Positions 34,754-49,000 of a stretch of 64,000 bases of DNA are shown piece by piece. Numbering within the stretch: the first letter of the stretch is position 1; each line of letters begins with the position of its first letter. The position numbers and the translations under genes were made by a program. This stretch comes from Pontederia crassipes. Lineage: Eukaryota > Streptophyta > Magnoliopsida > Commelinales > Pontederiaceae. Where the stretch lies: NCBI GenBank assembly GCA_030549335.1, contig CM060191.1, positions 1,803,001-1,867,000 on the forward strand, written 5' to 3'. The notes under the pieces are model-generated. The model saw nothing but the letters and a program-made list of their open reading frames with translations, was not told where the DNA came from and ran no database searches.

Positions 34754-37645
34754 CTACTGCGGTTGTGCGGGTTCTCCGGTCCAATATGTTTTGACAGCCA
34801 CAAGGATTTTCTCAGGGTTGAAAGGTCCACTCTCATGATCCATGATCTTACTGTTCCACCTCATCCGCTCCGCTATTCCCTGAACCTTCACCAAGACCTC
34901 TACTGTGTCCCTAAATATCACTGTCCCTTCTGGCCTGAGTATTCGGTCCATCTCCAAGAGGATATTTGTAATGTCACACCTGAACAATTGTCAACATTGA
35001 GATCTATAGATTCTGAGTTTGTGAATGTAAGTAAAAAAAAAAGAGAGTGAATTGTACCTGTCTTGATACATGCTGAAGACACCGTCTGCATGGATGAGAT
35101 CATAAGTGCGTGGATATGTCGAGAATGCTTCGCACCAGTCCTGGTAGGTTCCAATGAAGCCCCGTTCATAAATTGCACCTAGTGTGTCCTTTGCTGAATC
35201 GGAAGGTACCACATTCATCACCCAAAGTGGATACTTCACCAGCGCCGCTGCAAAACCCCCCAAGTTCGCATTCATGTCCATCACATTCCTGTAACGGCCG
35301 TCAGTCAAGGGGGGAATAATCCTCTTGTAGTTCTTCAGGCGCACCTGCCATAAGCTGTTGTCCTCCTTGAACTTTTCAGGAGTTAATCCTTGGATCAATC
35401 CCTTTGATATTCTCGGAGGAACAGCAAATGCTCTCTCTGGCCACTTCTTCAGTGATCCACCAGCAACTTCTTCAGGGTCACTGACTTCTGGCAATGGAGT
35501 TATGCAAGTCTCCATCTTCTTGTACCTAAGCCCATGCCAATATATTCAGCATATTAATTTTTTGTGATATGAAAGATTGGAACAGTAATATGGTTGGGGC
35601 CATCAAGAATTTGTTAAACCTTCAATTGAAGAAGTTATGGATTCTATTCATACAAAATCAAGTATCTGTACACTCTTATATCTAGAGCAATCATGCAGTC
35701 TACTTCTGAGTTAGATTAGCTGGTTTCAGGTTTTCCAAAGAATGACAAATGGAAAGAGAAATATTCTAAAGCCCGACAACTTCATAATATTACTTGTTAG
35801 ATTTTTTAAGGATAACAAATGTAACAGATCTTGCAACTCTACAGAATACAGATATCTACTCAGAAGGCTGCACATTTTTTCCAATTAATGAAGATCATGC
35901 ATTTATGATCTACAAAGAGATTCCCTTAGTTTTATTGCCAGTCTGTAACTAGATGAAATCAGCACAACTCTACTCACATGCAAGCATTTTACGTTTATCC
36001 AAGTAGTCACGACAAAGGCTTTCCAGCAAATATTGGTACTTTAGCAATATATACAAGATATGTGATTCAGAACAAAGTTGAAAAGATAATACCTCGAATT
36101 CTAATTCAGTATTTAAAGAGCATTTTAACATTGCCGTCCTGCACAAGACAAAAAAATCCCAGAAGATTTCTTACCAAGCGGAGTCTGGATTGTCATTCTT
36201 GCAAATGTGTGGTGTCTTATAGACTTGTCGGCTTTTAATGCATTCAAGGTGGTTGATGGGCTTTTGCCAGATTGCGAGGTCACCCTTCTCAATCACTTTC
36301 TTCCAACAAAGATGCTTTGCTAAATCTTCAATCGAGTCTTGCTCTTGTTTCAGATCTTCTTGGGTCCTCTCCCATCCCTTGTAGTGCTTCTTCCAATTGA
36401 TTGGAGGGCCAGAGAGAATCCAGTACCCTCCAGGTCTCAAAACTCTATCCACCTCAATCAGGTATAATCCTTCTGATAAACCAAATGATAGAAAAGGTTC
36501 AGATGCTAAATATATGGAGTAAAATTAAGTTGTGAAAAACCTTTGAATAAAAATACTTCTGTAATCTTGCCACAAACTTGGATTACATAAACGGTTAGAG
36601 ACAATTCATTCACTCACAGATGGATAAATTAGATAGTTAATATCGCATAGCTTGAATTCAAAGCACCTACCATATTGATACCAGGGGATCAAACATCTGG
36701 AACAATGAGCCATGTCGAAAGATCTGGCCGGGTACGGCATCCGCTCAGACGCCATAATGCCTATCATGGCTGGAACTCCTCTCTCCAGTGCAAATTGAAC
36801 CTGTGCCTCGTGCGAATCGCGCGGAGCAAAGGACATGGTCAGGATGTTCCTATTCAGGAGATAAGCTCCCCAACTTGCAACCTGGTAATGAAACATGAAA
36901 TTGTCAATGCAATTTAGCTGGAAGAGAAAGAAATCTAAACTCATATAGTCATATGCTAACTCACTCCACAGCCAGTGTCAATTGCACTCCTGATTTTTCC
37001 GCTCCTCAGCGGGATGAGCGCTTCTATGTCATCAATATAAGCATCAGCACCACGAGGGAACATGGTGCCGCCCCCGGGGAACCGGAATCGGTCTCCCTCG
37101 ACCTGTATCCAGTTCTGAACAGCCTTTTCAATGCTGAGCTCCCTGTGGGGAATATTGTCATACCAAGCATAGTCCCTGCTCTGAGGCCACTTGAAAGGGT
37201 TCTTATACTTGGGGGGAGCAGGGATTAGGCACTGAAGGAGCTCGTTCTTCTTGGGGCAGTGCCGTTCCCGGTATTTCAGCATCGTCTTGTCGAACTTCCT
37301 CGCCCTCTTCGGGTCCTGGCAAGGGGTGTACTCACTGAAACCCAAGTCACAGGCTGGAAACTTTTCGGCCACGAGCGAGGACTCGTTGAAGCTCACTTGG
37401 TGGTGGGAACTGAAATCAAGGCCGCCAGCCGACGAGGAGCGGGAGGAATCGCCGCCGCCGCACCGGACTTTGTTGGACACGGCGGAGGTGCTGGGACTGG
37501 TCGTTACGGGAGAACCGGTCCCTTGCCAGGAACCGAGGATGTAGAACAGAACGCAAAGGGCTCCCACGCCAAAGATCCAAGTGAGGCGCCTCCTCCTTGC
37601 TTCCAGTTGACTGAGCTTTGGAGATCCATTGTACTCTTTCGCCAT
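34754..37645 (-). CDS. Probable methyltransferase, PMT16/17/18 group
   Basis: Five coding exons (37645-36965, 36881-36671, 36472-36175, 35525-35058, 34979-34754) join in phase to about 627 residues, a normal family length. A short cytosolic N-terminus is followed by one membrane anchor ([20 protein letters not shown], about 22-41), as in type II Golgi proteins. The putative methyltransferase domain (DUF248/PF03141) carries [33 protein letters not shown], the SAM-binding [15 protein letters not shown] (about 221-235), [45 protein letters not shown], a second SAM-like motif [16 protein letters not shown] (about 477-492) and [15 protein letters not shown]. The start MAKEYNG and the end AVKTYWTG fit Arabidopsis PMT18 best as I remember it. 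Family members are thought to methylate cell-wall pectin in the Golgi; that substrate is inferred, not shown. Confidence 0.95.
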
Positions 37646-38698
37646 CGAACCTGCGACGAAATTCCACAGTAAATAGATTGAAGCCTGCAGCCAAAACTAT
37701 TAAGCGGCGCGAGGTAGAACAAAGCAGATGAAACTGGAAGAAAGATCCTTTCTTGGCGATGGAATCGATAAGGTGTACAAGGATGCAATGCGACCAATGA
37801 ACGCCCACAAACACACACAAAAAAAGGACTACTTCGACAGGATCAATTGTACCTGCCTCTAGAACCTGCAGGCGACTACAAGATCTAAGTCAAAAATTTT
37901 GACAACCTTCTGTCTATGTCATGCGAAATGATGAGGAGTTTGGAATGGTTTATGGTTGTCTACTGATGGCTGTCATATGCATCCATCGGAGAAGCACCGA
38001 TCAGCCGCAACTCGAGCAAGGAAACAGGGACGGCTACTGAAGTATGCACCCATGCTTCGGATTAGGCGTGACGGTGAAAAAAATAATCTTTTTGGAGCGC
38101 TCTAATGGCGTGATGGCTTCTGCTACAGCAGGAGTGAGGAAAAGGGGCACGGCAGAGAGAGAAAGAGAGAGAAAGGCTTGGACGCCAAATACAGGTGCAG
38201 TGAAGGCACTGGTGCATGCATAATTACTGTGAGGCAGATCCAACATGGAATCGCTAGTGATGGCAGGGTACCTAAAAGCTAGAAATCATCAAGAGCAACC
38301 ACCGTCTACTGTGTGCTAATGTCTCCATGATATGCATCAGCAAGAGCAACCCAAAAAGAGCAAGAAGAAAAGTGACGCAGAAACAGCGAGCGAGAGAGAG
38401 AGAGAGAGAGACCTCTGATCTGATGAACCAGCGGCCTGCAACAGCACTACCTCAAACAGGCTCCTCTCATGCACACCTTACTGTTACCGCATCCAGATCC
38501 AAAAGGGGGCAAGACAAAAGCTGGAGGACACCACCCACCACCACAACCTATTTATCACTTAAGAATCCAACAAAAAAGAACTCTAAAGAAGAGGACATGT
38601 ATGTAAATGCGACATAGAGCTTAGAAAAGATGGAGCAAAACAGCACATGAAAACAAAGCAGAGCCACCAGCTTTGGAGAGCAAAACCACAGAGGGATG

Positions 38699-38749
<51 letters not shown>

Positions 38750-38900
38750 TGGGTCTCCTTACCTTAAAACACATGTATTGAAGGAAAAGAACACCATAAA
38801 CAATTTAAAGTGCACGCCATGGTAGTACTGCTGTTACCTGAGCAGGGTGCAGAGTAGTGCCTTACTGCCTTCCCACACAGTACACACACACCCTCCCAGC
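37646..38900 (-). promoter_or_regulatory. 5' leader, leader intron and promoter region of the PMT gene
   Basis: On the minus strand an acceptor (cgtcgcag) ends five bases before the start codon, so a 5' UTR intron is likely. CT/GA tracts (about 38388-38411 and 38701-38734) and a CA run lie further upstream, as is common in plant leaders and promoters. The transcription start could not be fixed. Confidence 0.5.
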
Positions 38901-40961
38901 CTCTCTCTCTCTCTCACTTGTGCGGTGAGAGAATTAAATTATGGCCTTGTTTACTGTCTTTCTTCTTTCAATGCGGTTGCAGTGACAATAAATTTCACAG
39001 TCCAAGACCCTCGTGAGCCATTTTGTGATTGTGATGGGAGAGATTTCTCATATCTACCATTAGCTTCTGAAAGGTGTCTGATAGATTCTTTCTTTCTTTC
39101 TTTCTTGTTTATGTTATGTTGTAAAGAAAATGGAGGATTTTATTGTCAGATTGCGAGGATTTAAGACGATAACGTCACGGCAGTTCAAAAAATGGGAATA
39201 AAAATGAACAATTAAAACTTACAGCAACTACTAAACTAATGACATTTATTACATATCACACAAATATTTATAGTTTTTTTTTTCTATAAAAACGATCATT
39301 TAGTTTTATACCACGCCTTTATATTATAAATTAGTTTTTTTTTAATATTGAAAAAATGGACGAAAGTTATTATAATTCGAAAATAATAGAATAAAATATT
39401 GTGAATATGTAACTCATGATCGCATATGAAAATGCATAAAAAAAGGCAAATTCACATAAAAGGGAACAATCAAAATTATTTATATCTTTCAAAAGGTAAA
39501 TTTAAACTCCATATAAAGAATGGCACTATTGTCATTCACTCTTTTTATTATTATTATTGTCGATTATTTTTATCCTCAAAATGGAATGATAATAATGGAT
39601 TCAAAAAGTCTTACATGTGGTTATCGTTAACACTTTGAGAAAAGCGAAAAAAATCAAATATTGAAAAAGATTTGAAGGTTTTTTTTATTATTGCACGAAA
39701 ATTACAATTATTATAAAATAATATTTTTTTCTTTTATATAGGGTTTAGTTATGTAAATAAAAGAAAAGGACAGTTCAAATATACAAAAAATATTAATAAA
39801 ATGGGCGATTGGATTCCCACATCGCATCTGCTGCCCAATCTAATGATAACAATATAAAATGAGAGAGAGGACCCTTCTTGGAAATACATATGTACATAGA
39901 ATAAAGGCATTTGTCCTATTTTAGAATTTTATTATAGTTTCTTAAATATGTGCTATTAAATAAATGACTTTATTAATATTTTATTTTTTCATTAGAGAGG
40001 AGCAAAGAAAAATATAAATTTAAGATAAAATCGTATTTTGCTCATGGAATCCTATCCTCATAAATTAACAATATATCTGAAGTACGTTAATTAATTTTTA
40101 ATATTTTTTATTATTATTGGAATGATGATTATGTTAAATTTATCTATGTTCCATAGTTGTAATAAATTAAGAACCGCTATTTTTTATAAAATCTTGATTG
40201 AATATGCTGATCGTGATCTAGACGTTTGGTTAATGTCCCATTTGAAACATGATTATGTTAAATTAATAATTTTTTTTTTCATTTTCACGATCGGATCCGA
40301 CAACAAGTCGACTTCATTTCGATCTACCTGAATAATAATAATAATAATAGAATATAAGATTTTTATATAATATATTTAAATCAATTTATCATATTTTAAT
40401 CCATACTAGCACTAACACAAAAAATTATAAAACTAAATCTTCAATTAGATTAAATGTTATACTAAATATATAATTTTATTTTCAAATAGTAATATAGATA
40501 TTAGGTTCGCAACTAAAAACAAAAATTATAACATCTTTCACGAGATAAAATTTCATTTAAAAGTGTTTATATAATTTGGATTTTTATTATCTTAATTTAT
40601 ATAGTAAATTTCATGTTAGAAATAATAAATAAATAAAAATTTCCCATGTTAAAATCTTAGGACAAGACTATAATTTTTATTATATAAATATAATACATAG
40701 CATAATTAGTGGTTAACTAGTTAATTTGAACTTGATCCAATGACTTGATCGGATTAAAAACTCGATTAAATTTGGTCAGATGCAAAATTACAATCTCAAC
40801 CAATTCAACCCCATCTATGTCCAATAAGACCTGGCTGGGTTCATGGAATCATTTTTTTTATTGTACTATACTTATAACATTCACTAGCATTATTTTAAAC
40901 TATAAATTAAGTTATTTCTTCAATGTTCATCCATTTCGAAACAGTTTGAATCATTTATGAC
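38901..40961. other. AT-rich gene-free stretch
   Basis: No exon or RNA gene was recognised. Apart from short low-complexity runs the sequence shows no clear structure. Confidence 0.5.
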
Positions 40962-41028
40962 CAGGGACGAAACCCCATGTAGCCCCCCACCCCCCCCCCC
41001 CCCCCCCCCCCACAAATTTTTTTACCCC

Positions 41029-41070
<42 letters not shown>

Positions 41071-41282
41071 AGAAAAAAAATAAGAAGTTGGCCCCCTTAA
41101 AATAAAGAAAATAATAACTTTAAACAATATTTAGATATATCTTTTTTAGATATATATAATATTTAAAATTTTGATACTTAACTCTCTTAAATTAAACTAA
41201 AATTTATTTTAATTTAATATTTTATTTTTATAATAATATTTTGCCTCCCCCCACCCTTAAATTTTTTCTGGATTCGTACCTA
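40962..41282. mobile_element. hAT-like MITE (321 bp) with poly-C tract
   Basis: The left end cagggacgaaacccc and the right end ctggattcgtaccta form an imperfect inverted repeat. The flanks are tttatgac and tttatgat, a near-perfect 8-bp target duplication. A run of about 24 C (near 40988) and a (TA)n run lie inside. Elements with CAGGGACG ends and cccctc interiors are common hAT derivatives in plants. It has no coding frame. Confidence 0.75.
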
Positions 41283-41294
41283 TTTATGATCAAT

Positions 41295-41838
41295 GTTTTC
41301 ATAATTGAATCGACGATTGGATCGGATTCATTATCGGAACACAACTGGACTGAGTTGAATCGTATTTTATTAAAATAATATTATTTATAATAATTATAAA
41401 TATATAATATAAGCTATATGAATATAGTACTAATAACATATTAAAAATATTAAAAATTAATATAACATAATTTCTATTTATTAAAAATTTTAATAATGAT
41501 AAATAACAATGATTAACCTATAATAAATTTTATCTTAAATTATTCTTATTTCTTTTTTTAACACTTTCTTTTTATTTCCTTTATTTATGTCATTTGTTAA
41601 ATTTTTATTTTAATGTTATTTAATTTTAAATACTTACCTTTTTATTAATTTTATACAAAACATATCGCCTCCTCTAACCTTACTTATATTTCTTTCTTTT
41701 TTAACTTTTCTAACCGATTGAATCAGCTCGGTTCAACCTAATTTTCTCGGTTCAGTGCCAATAATTGATTTTGACATTTGACCAGACCGGATAACCGGCC
41801 GGTTACAATTGAACCGATCAGTCCGATTCAATTTTAAC
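41295..41838. mobile_element. Possible MITE with long imperfect inverted ends
   Basis: The left arm gttttcataattgaatcg with gattggatcgg is mirrored by the right arm ccgatcagtccgattcaa followed by ttttaac. The centre is AT-rich. I could not find a convincing target duplication, so the ends are approximate. The pattern resembles a fragment at about 32050-32150. Confidence 0.45.
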
Positions 41839-44800
41839 AAGTCAATAAATTTTCAAGGATCGTTTGAAGATTATTTTTCCTAAAATCATAGCAAATCAGG
41901 ATAATTTAGTTACAGCTGATCATATTATTTAAAGCAAACAATATATCAATCAAGGCTAAAGCTAGCAGATTAAACTGTTTAAAATAAAATAGGATCATTT
42001 AGATATGCCTAAATTTTCAATGGTCATTTAGTAGAATATGCTACACCCAAAAAACGAGCCAGCTCATTTTACTCACAAAAGTAGTGAATCAGATTTTTAA
42101 ATTAGAAAAATACTTCGAGTTGTTGGATCGAATAGATGGGTTTGGTTAGAGATTTCAGTGTTCTTATTTTAGGAACATGAACAAATTATTTTTATCTTGA
42201 TAAAAAATTGAGTGTTCTTATTTTTTTTTTCCTTTTTCATTCTACCAATAAAGAAAATAAAGTAATGATAATGTTTGACAAAAAAAATTAATTCTCATAA
42301 TATTTGACTGTTATCTTTGGAACATCTTGTTCCCTATTAAGATTTGATAAAGGTTAGATCGCTCAATTCAAACTTATTAAAAAAAATGTTAAGTTTGCTT
42401 GAGACATTTAATATTGAGGTTGTTAATATTTTGATTTTTATTTTAAAATATTATGATTTTACGATTTTATCACTCCTAATCAATTTCGATTTTAGGTATA
42501 AGATTTTAATATGATTTTAATTTTGATCACATGATTACAAACTCATATGATTAATAAAATTATTTAAATAGTAATAAAAATATATATTCTCATAATAATA
42601 ATTTATTTAGATGAAGTTTAATACATATTATTTGTTTTTATTATATTTTGATATAATTTAGCTTAAGAATTGACAAAAAAAAAGTACGTCTTAGTGAAAT
42701 GTTAATTTAATACTTGGACGTAAAAAGTTTATAAAAAATAATTTATTATCTTTGAAATATATTATTTTATTAATTAATAAGATCTTGCGATCTTGGATCC
42801 AATTTAATAATCTTCGATCTTATCATCATTCTTAGATCATATGTAAGATATCGATTTTGATAATATTTTTCTCTAAGCTAAATTAAGATACCAAATATGA
42901 AGAATAAAAATATTATACGATTTTCTAATTCCCTTGGTAATTACAAATTTGGCATGTGGGGAACTGCGAATGTTCATGCATAGCACCTTCTCAGAAAAAA
43001 AAAAGGACATTTTTCTTTAGACTTTAAACACCGGTCAACTTAACGAAGAATAAGATAAGACCAGGTCGTAGGAATAATAATAATAATAACAATATATATT
43101 GTTCTCATGTCTCTTTGGTGACAAAAAAGTGGAATAATATTTTAAGGGATTCCTCTCTTTTTATTTTCTCCATAATTGGCTGTGAAAATTATGACTCATT
43201 CAATTTTTTTTGTCTCGTCTTCTCTTTCTCGATGAAAAGGATTTGACAACATAAATTTCACCGCAGTGGAAAAATTATTAACCAATCGTGGTTGACTCAA
43301 CTAATAGCATGATTGAATTTAGGACGTTCGTTAGGAATTAGTAATCTCATATTCGAGTCTAAGAGTTGCCATCTTGATCAGAAAATAAATCTTTACTATT
43401 TTATCTTTTTGATTCTAAATTAATCAAGTATTAATAACCTCGGACATCAAAGATCTCCCGTATAATCATCGGGCCGGTGAAAAAAAATGTTCATATTAAC
43501 ACTAGGGAATATACACATATTTCAATGTGATGATATCAATTATTATTTTTTGTTACATTGTATGGGGAGTCAGTGGATGCGAAAGGTGCCCATCATGTGA
43601 ATCCAGCCATCTTTTAATGCGAAATTTATGGCATCTCGAAGGCTACTACTACACCTATTAATTTTTATTTCTTCTACATCTTTTTAAAAAAAATAAAAAA
43701 AAGAAGGGAGAGAGAGAGAGATGGGCGTGGTGGTGCTTGCCAACCAGTTAAGCACTGTTTAATTTGCCATGATCTGACATCTTCTTGGTGTCCTTCCTTC
43801 CAAGTCGGACGGTTTAAATTAAGAAGAAAAAATGTCCAATGATTTGATTCGCTTTGTCTTCGTAAGGACTTGTAGTTTGTAGTTTGAACTTTGAACATTC
43901 TCTTCTCGCACAAGAGTTGACCAGATATCTTTAGATCTGTGATCCAATGCCTAAAATTATTAGTACCAAGTTAATTATAAGTTTAATTCTTCTCCAAATC
44001 GTATCTTTAATTTTCTTTTTGTTATACTTGCACCCACTCTATTCTCTGGATATAGAAGACTATTGACTAGCTAATCCGAAGTAAAAGTAAAAGTATTAAC
44101 AATTCTAGCATGTGTATTGTTCCTTGCCTCATGCCTTCTCTCTCTCTCTCCATCTCTCTCTCCCCTCTAGCATTAGTAGAGAAGGGTATACTTTTTTATC
44201 TGTTATATTCATTGTGTCCATTTTTGGTAGAACGTGGATCTGTTAGGACAATATACGAGAGAGAAAGCTCGACGAAATCTATGTAGTTTGCCTCTACAGA
44301 AATAGCACTGTTTCTGTTCACTTTTATTATTTTATTTGTCACATTGCATTGCTAATTTCCGTGATCACTGGGAATATATAGATATAGGAATCTAAAACGC
44401 ATAAGTTACCTTCCAGTCTTTTTTTCCCGTTTCAAGTGAATTTTTTAATAGCTATACTTGAATTTTAAAATAATGACAGATAAAAAGTACAATTTTGATA
44501 TAATTTACAGAAGTAAAAGTAGAGAACTGAAGTTGGTGTGTGGTGGAAAAACAACGGGGAAAAAAAGTTCAAGAAAACATAAACCGTTATTTATAAAGGA
44601 ATCAAGTGAAACAAGTTTTTGTCAATTCTGAGTTACTAACTCCAACTCTAATTATTAAAAATTTTCATCTCTAATTATTTACATCATCCCAGTTGTTTGA
44701 ATTTCATCCAACAAATGAAAGACGCTGATTTGTTTTCCACCACCCAACGACGTATTAAAAAAAATCCATTTGATGCATTTAGTTAATCTCTGTTTAATTT

Positions 44801-44970
44801 GCTCTCAACTTTAAAATTGTTGCCACATCTTGTGTCCTTCCAAGTCCAAGACTTTGAATCTCTTGTAGTTGTCATGCAAAAGTCCACAAAACGATGAGGC
44901 CAGTGACCAAATGCAGGGTTCCTTGTGCCTTAATTTGACCTCTCCCCCTCTCTCTCTCTCTCACACACAA

Positions 44971-45032
<62 letters not shown>

Positions 45033-45349
45033 ATGCAATTGGACTCTTTTGGTCTTTTGATTCTTCCAATATTCTATTAAAACTTGGCATGATTATGTGT
45101 GCTAGCAAATGGCGAGTGACGAACCCTACCATCATGCAAATACATGATGGCCACCATTTTCCCTCATCCTGTCATCAAATTGTCGTCGGTGTACAACTTG
45201 TGCAATGGCAAGTTTGCGGTCGTTTTCATGAAACATAGCAAGGCAATAAATTAAAAATTAATGCTTATGTCAACTTAAATGCTCATGAACAGCATTACAG
45301 ATGGTATAATCAACAATTATCTTATCCATGTTGATACTATAAAACTATA
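41839..45349. other. Long gene-free stretch
   Basis: No exon was recognised. Two zones, about 43730-43900 and 44740-44890, share scattered text (gtttaatttgc, then gtgtccttcc, then ccaagtc, then cttgtagt), which suggests an old duplication. Microsatellites: (CT)n at about 44947-44963 followed by (TA)n at about 44977-45030. Confidence 0.45.
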
Positions 45350-45365
45350 AATAATACAAGCACTT

Positions 45366-45397
45366 TTTGGTTGGGTGTGTGTGGGAGGGGGGTTAAC
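45366..45397. other. 32-bp insertion between perfect 16-bp direct repeats
   Basis: The sequence aataatacaagcactt occurs at 45350-45365 and again at 45398-45413. Between them lies a 32-bp GT/GGG-rich filler (tttggttgggtgtgtgtggg and onwards). The shape is that of a retroposon target duplication around a very short insert, but the filler is not the RTE tail seen in the neighbouring introns. Confidence 0.6.
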
Positions 45398-45493
45398 AAT
45401 AATACAAGCACTTCAGATGTTATGCAATGTCGAATAACAAAATTTTCATTGACAAAAAAATGTATTGCACGGGTTTTTAAACTTGCAATCATG

Positions 45494-45590
45494 CAACAAC
45501 AACAAAACATTATCCCACTAGGTGAGGTCGACTACATAGATCATACGACGTCATTTCGTTTTATTAGTAACCAAATCTTTGAATATTAAA
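45494..45590 (-). mobile_element. Older RTE LINE 3'-tail copy (about 97 bp)
   Basis: caacaacaacaaaacattat, then cccactaggtgaggtcg and catacgacgtcatttcg match the 3' end of the RTE LINE at 46868-49820 with about 85-90 per cent identity by eye. No target duplication was found, which fits an older insertion. Confidence 0.75.
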
Positions 45591-46002
45591 TACTAATTTA
45601 TGTCTGGATTATCCTTTTACAAAAAGGAAAAGTTGGCCGGACAAAGAGACGAGAGAAAAAAAGGGCTTCGAGTATTCTCAAAACTCTGGCGCTACAAATA
45701 CATTACTCATTCTGCAAGGAAGAGTAAAAAAAACAGAGCGAGAAATTTTACAAGGTAAAATGGAAACATACAATCATGCAGTACAATAGGGCATTGCATT
45801 TTTGGAACTTCATCGTTTCCATCAACTGCAGTTGGAAATAACTTCAGGCGGCTACTCTGTCGCCGTAAGCTTGACGATGTAACCTGATGAATATCCACTT
45901 ATGCCATGCAAGTGACTTGGGCGATGCTGCTGTTTGATGCTGCTGTCTCTTGTTCAAAGTAGTCAATCCACACACATGATACCAACGATGATATGGAGTG
46001 AA

Positions 46003-49000
46003 TTAATGGCTCTGGGTCAAGATATCGTCCAAATTCTCAAACTTGTGAATTATATTCCGATGAGCGCTGCTTTTGTAAAAGTCAAGCAACGACTTCAGTG
46101 CCGTGGTTAACAGTTTCTTACTGACACATGCATCCAAGCCATTATCCTGCCTCTCAGTAGATGTACCTTCGCTTGTCGTGGTCTCACTTTCAGACTCCAT
46201 CACACTTGAACACAACAACTTGAACCATTCTTCTAAATGTGAGGCTTTCTACAGTCAAAACAATATGGGACTTGAATATTCACTTTTTCACTCGTCACAA
46301 GACAGAAAATACATTAAATGTGTAATGAAAAAAAAAATCAAATTTCTAGTTAAACCTTGGTAAGAAAATCTTTCAGAGCTTGGTCATGGGGTGTAACAAA
46401 ACCAAGCACATGCAATGCCGTCAAATTTACCTGGAGAATGCAAAATGGATTTAGAAAAAAACTGAAAAACTGGAAGAAGTAACACGTTGCGGAAATAGAT
46501 TTATGATCTTTTGTCGTACTGACCTGTTTTTCAAGATTATCTCTGTACTTGAAACCCGATGTCGTCAATACATGGTTTGAAGCCAAGGACTCACGCACAT
46601 GCACCAAACTTTGAACAACATCAGGAAACGAAGTCCCATAATCTGGATATCACAAAATAAGGGGCACTGATACCATTGTCAATATAAAAACCTTGAAAAA
46701 GGATGGTCATGATGAAATGCTGAACTTATGTTAATCATTAGGTATTCGATCCTTGACTAATCAGTAATCAATACGTGACGATAGTAAAGGCGCACAAGGA
46801 TGACTCCAGAACTACACATGGTGTGTATTATTTTTTTTATTTTTGAGGAGAATGGTGTGTATTAATACAACAACAACAACAAAGCCTTATCCCACTAGGT
46901 GGGGTCGGTTACATGGATCATACGACGTCATTCCGTTCTATTAGTAACCAAACCTTTCGGTATATTATTCACCAATAGATCTTGCTCTATTAGTTCGCCA
47001 AGTGTCTGCCTTGGCCTCCCTCTCCCTCTTTTAATCGGACTCCAGATTATTTGATCTACTCTTCTTACTGGCGCATCTAATGGTCTTCTCTGAACATGAC
47101 CAAACCATCTCAAACGATTCTCTACCATTTTCTCAAGTATATGGTCATTCCTAATCTTATCTAATCTTGTATGACCACACATCCATCTCAACATCCTCAT
47201 TTCGGCTACCCCCACTTTACGTTCATGTTGTCCCTTCATAGCCCAACATTCACTACTATATAACACTGCTGGCCTTATAGCAGTACGATAGAATTTTTCT
47301 TTAACTTTATTGGGTACTTTTCCTCCACTTACACCAACCAGCTTGAATTCTATGATTAACATCGTCATCAATCTCACCATCTTGTCTTACAATTGATCCT
47401 AAATATTTAAACTTTGTCACTTGAGGAATTATATCCTCCCCTAGACTAACTTTCAAATCATCTCTAAGTTGTTTATTTGTGAAATTGCTATGCATATATT
47501 CTGTTTTATTCCTACTTAAACGAAAACCCTTTGACTCCAACGTATTTCTCCATATTTCCAATTTTGTATTAATCTCTTCTCTTGAATCCGCTAAAAGTAC
47601 TATATCATCCGCAAATAGCATGCACTTAAGTACCTCCTCTGTGATACTCTCGGTTATAGCATCGATAACTAAGTTAAATAGATACGGGCTTAAAGTTGAT
47701 CCTTGATGTAGGCCAATTCCTATAGAAAATTCATTTGTCTCACCTCCGGGTGTCCTAACCCTAGTCAATGCCCCATCGTACATATCTTGTATTACCTTAA
47801 TGTAGACAACATTCACCCTCTTCTTTTGCAAGGCTTTCCAAAGTACATCCCTTGGTACCCGATCAAACGCCTTCTCTAAGTCAATGAAAGTCATATGTAA
47901 GTCTCTTCTCCTACTTCGATACTTCTCCATCATCCCCCTTAGTAAATAAATCGCCTCTGTAGTGGATCTTCCTGGCATGAACCCAAATTGTTTCTCAAAA
48001 ATACTAGTCTCCATTCTCAATCTATGCTCAATCACTTTTTCTCATAATTTTATTGTGACTCATAAGTTTAATCCCTCTATAATTTGCACAATTCTGAATA
48101 TCCCCTTTATTTTTGTAAATAGGAACTAATGTACTTAATCTCCAATCATCAGGCATTTTTTTCGATCGTAAAATCTCATTAAACAGTTTACATAACCACA
48201 ACACATATTTTTCTCCTAAACATTTCCAAACTTCAATCGGTATACCATCCGGTCCAACGGTTTTACCATTCTCCATTTTCTTAAGAGCTTCGCTAACCTC
48301 CGAAACTCTAATTCTACGATAAAATGACCTATTAAACTCACATTCGCTAACTGTCAAGTCCTCCAAATCACAACGGGAACCTTCACATCCATCATTAAAT
48401 AGCTTATAGAAATATTCTTCCCATCTGTTCTTAATATCTCCTTCAGTAACTAAAACCTTGCCAACTTCATTTTTTATGCATCTTACTTGATCCAAATCTC
48501 TCGACTCCTTCTCTTTATTCCTTGCAATCTTGTAAATCCTTTGTTCACCAGTCTTTGTCCCTAACTCCTTATAAAACCCTTCATATGCTTTAGCACGAGC
48601 ATCACTAACTGCCTTCTTAGCCTCCCTTTTCGCCAAACGATACTTTTTCCAATTGTCAGAACTATTGTCCAAGTGTATCGCCTTGAAACAATTCTTCTTA
48701 TTACGCACCTTTTCTTGGACCTCCTCATTCCACCACCAAGTCTTCTTATCTCGTGGTCCAAAACTTTTTGATTCTCCTAAAATGGCTTTAGCAACCATTT
48801 CAACCTTTTTTGCCACATTCTCCCACATGATACTAGCATCTCCTTCTAACTCCCACACACTTTCCTCTAATAACTTACTTTTAAAAGTCTCTCGCTTCTC
48901 CCCCTTTAACTGCCACCACTTGATCTTTCAATCAAAAACTGTTCGAGATTTTGGTTTTATACATTTCATTTGCATATCAAGAACTAACAATCTATGTTGT

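Noticed and set aside
45707-45898. 63-residue minus-strand frame downstream of HEATR6
   Set aside because: It lies where the HEATR6 3' UTR should be and has no splice link or family match.
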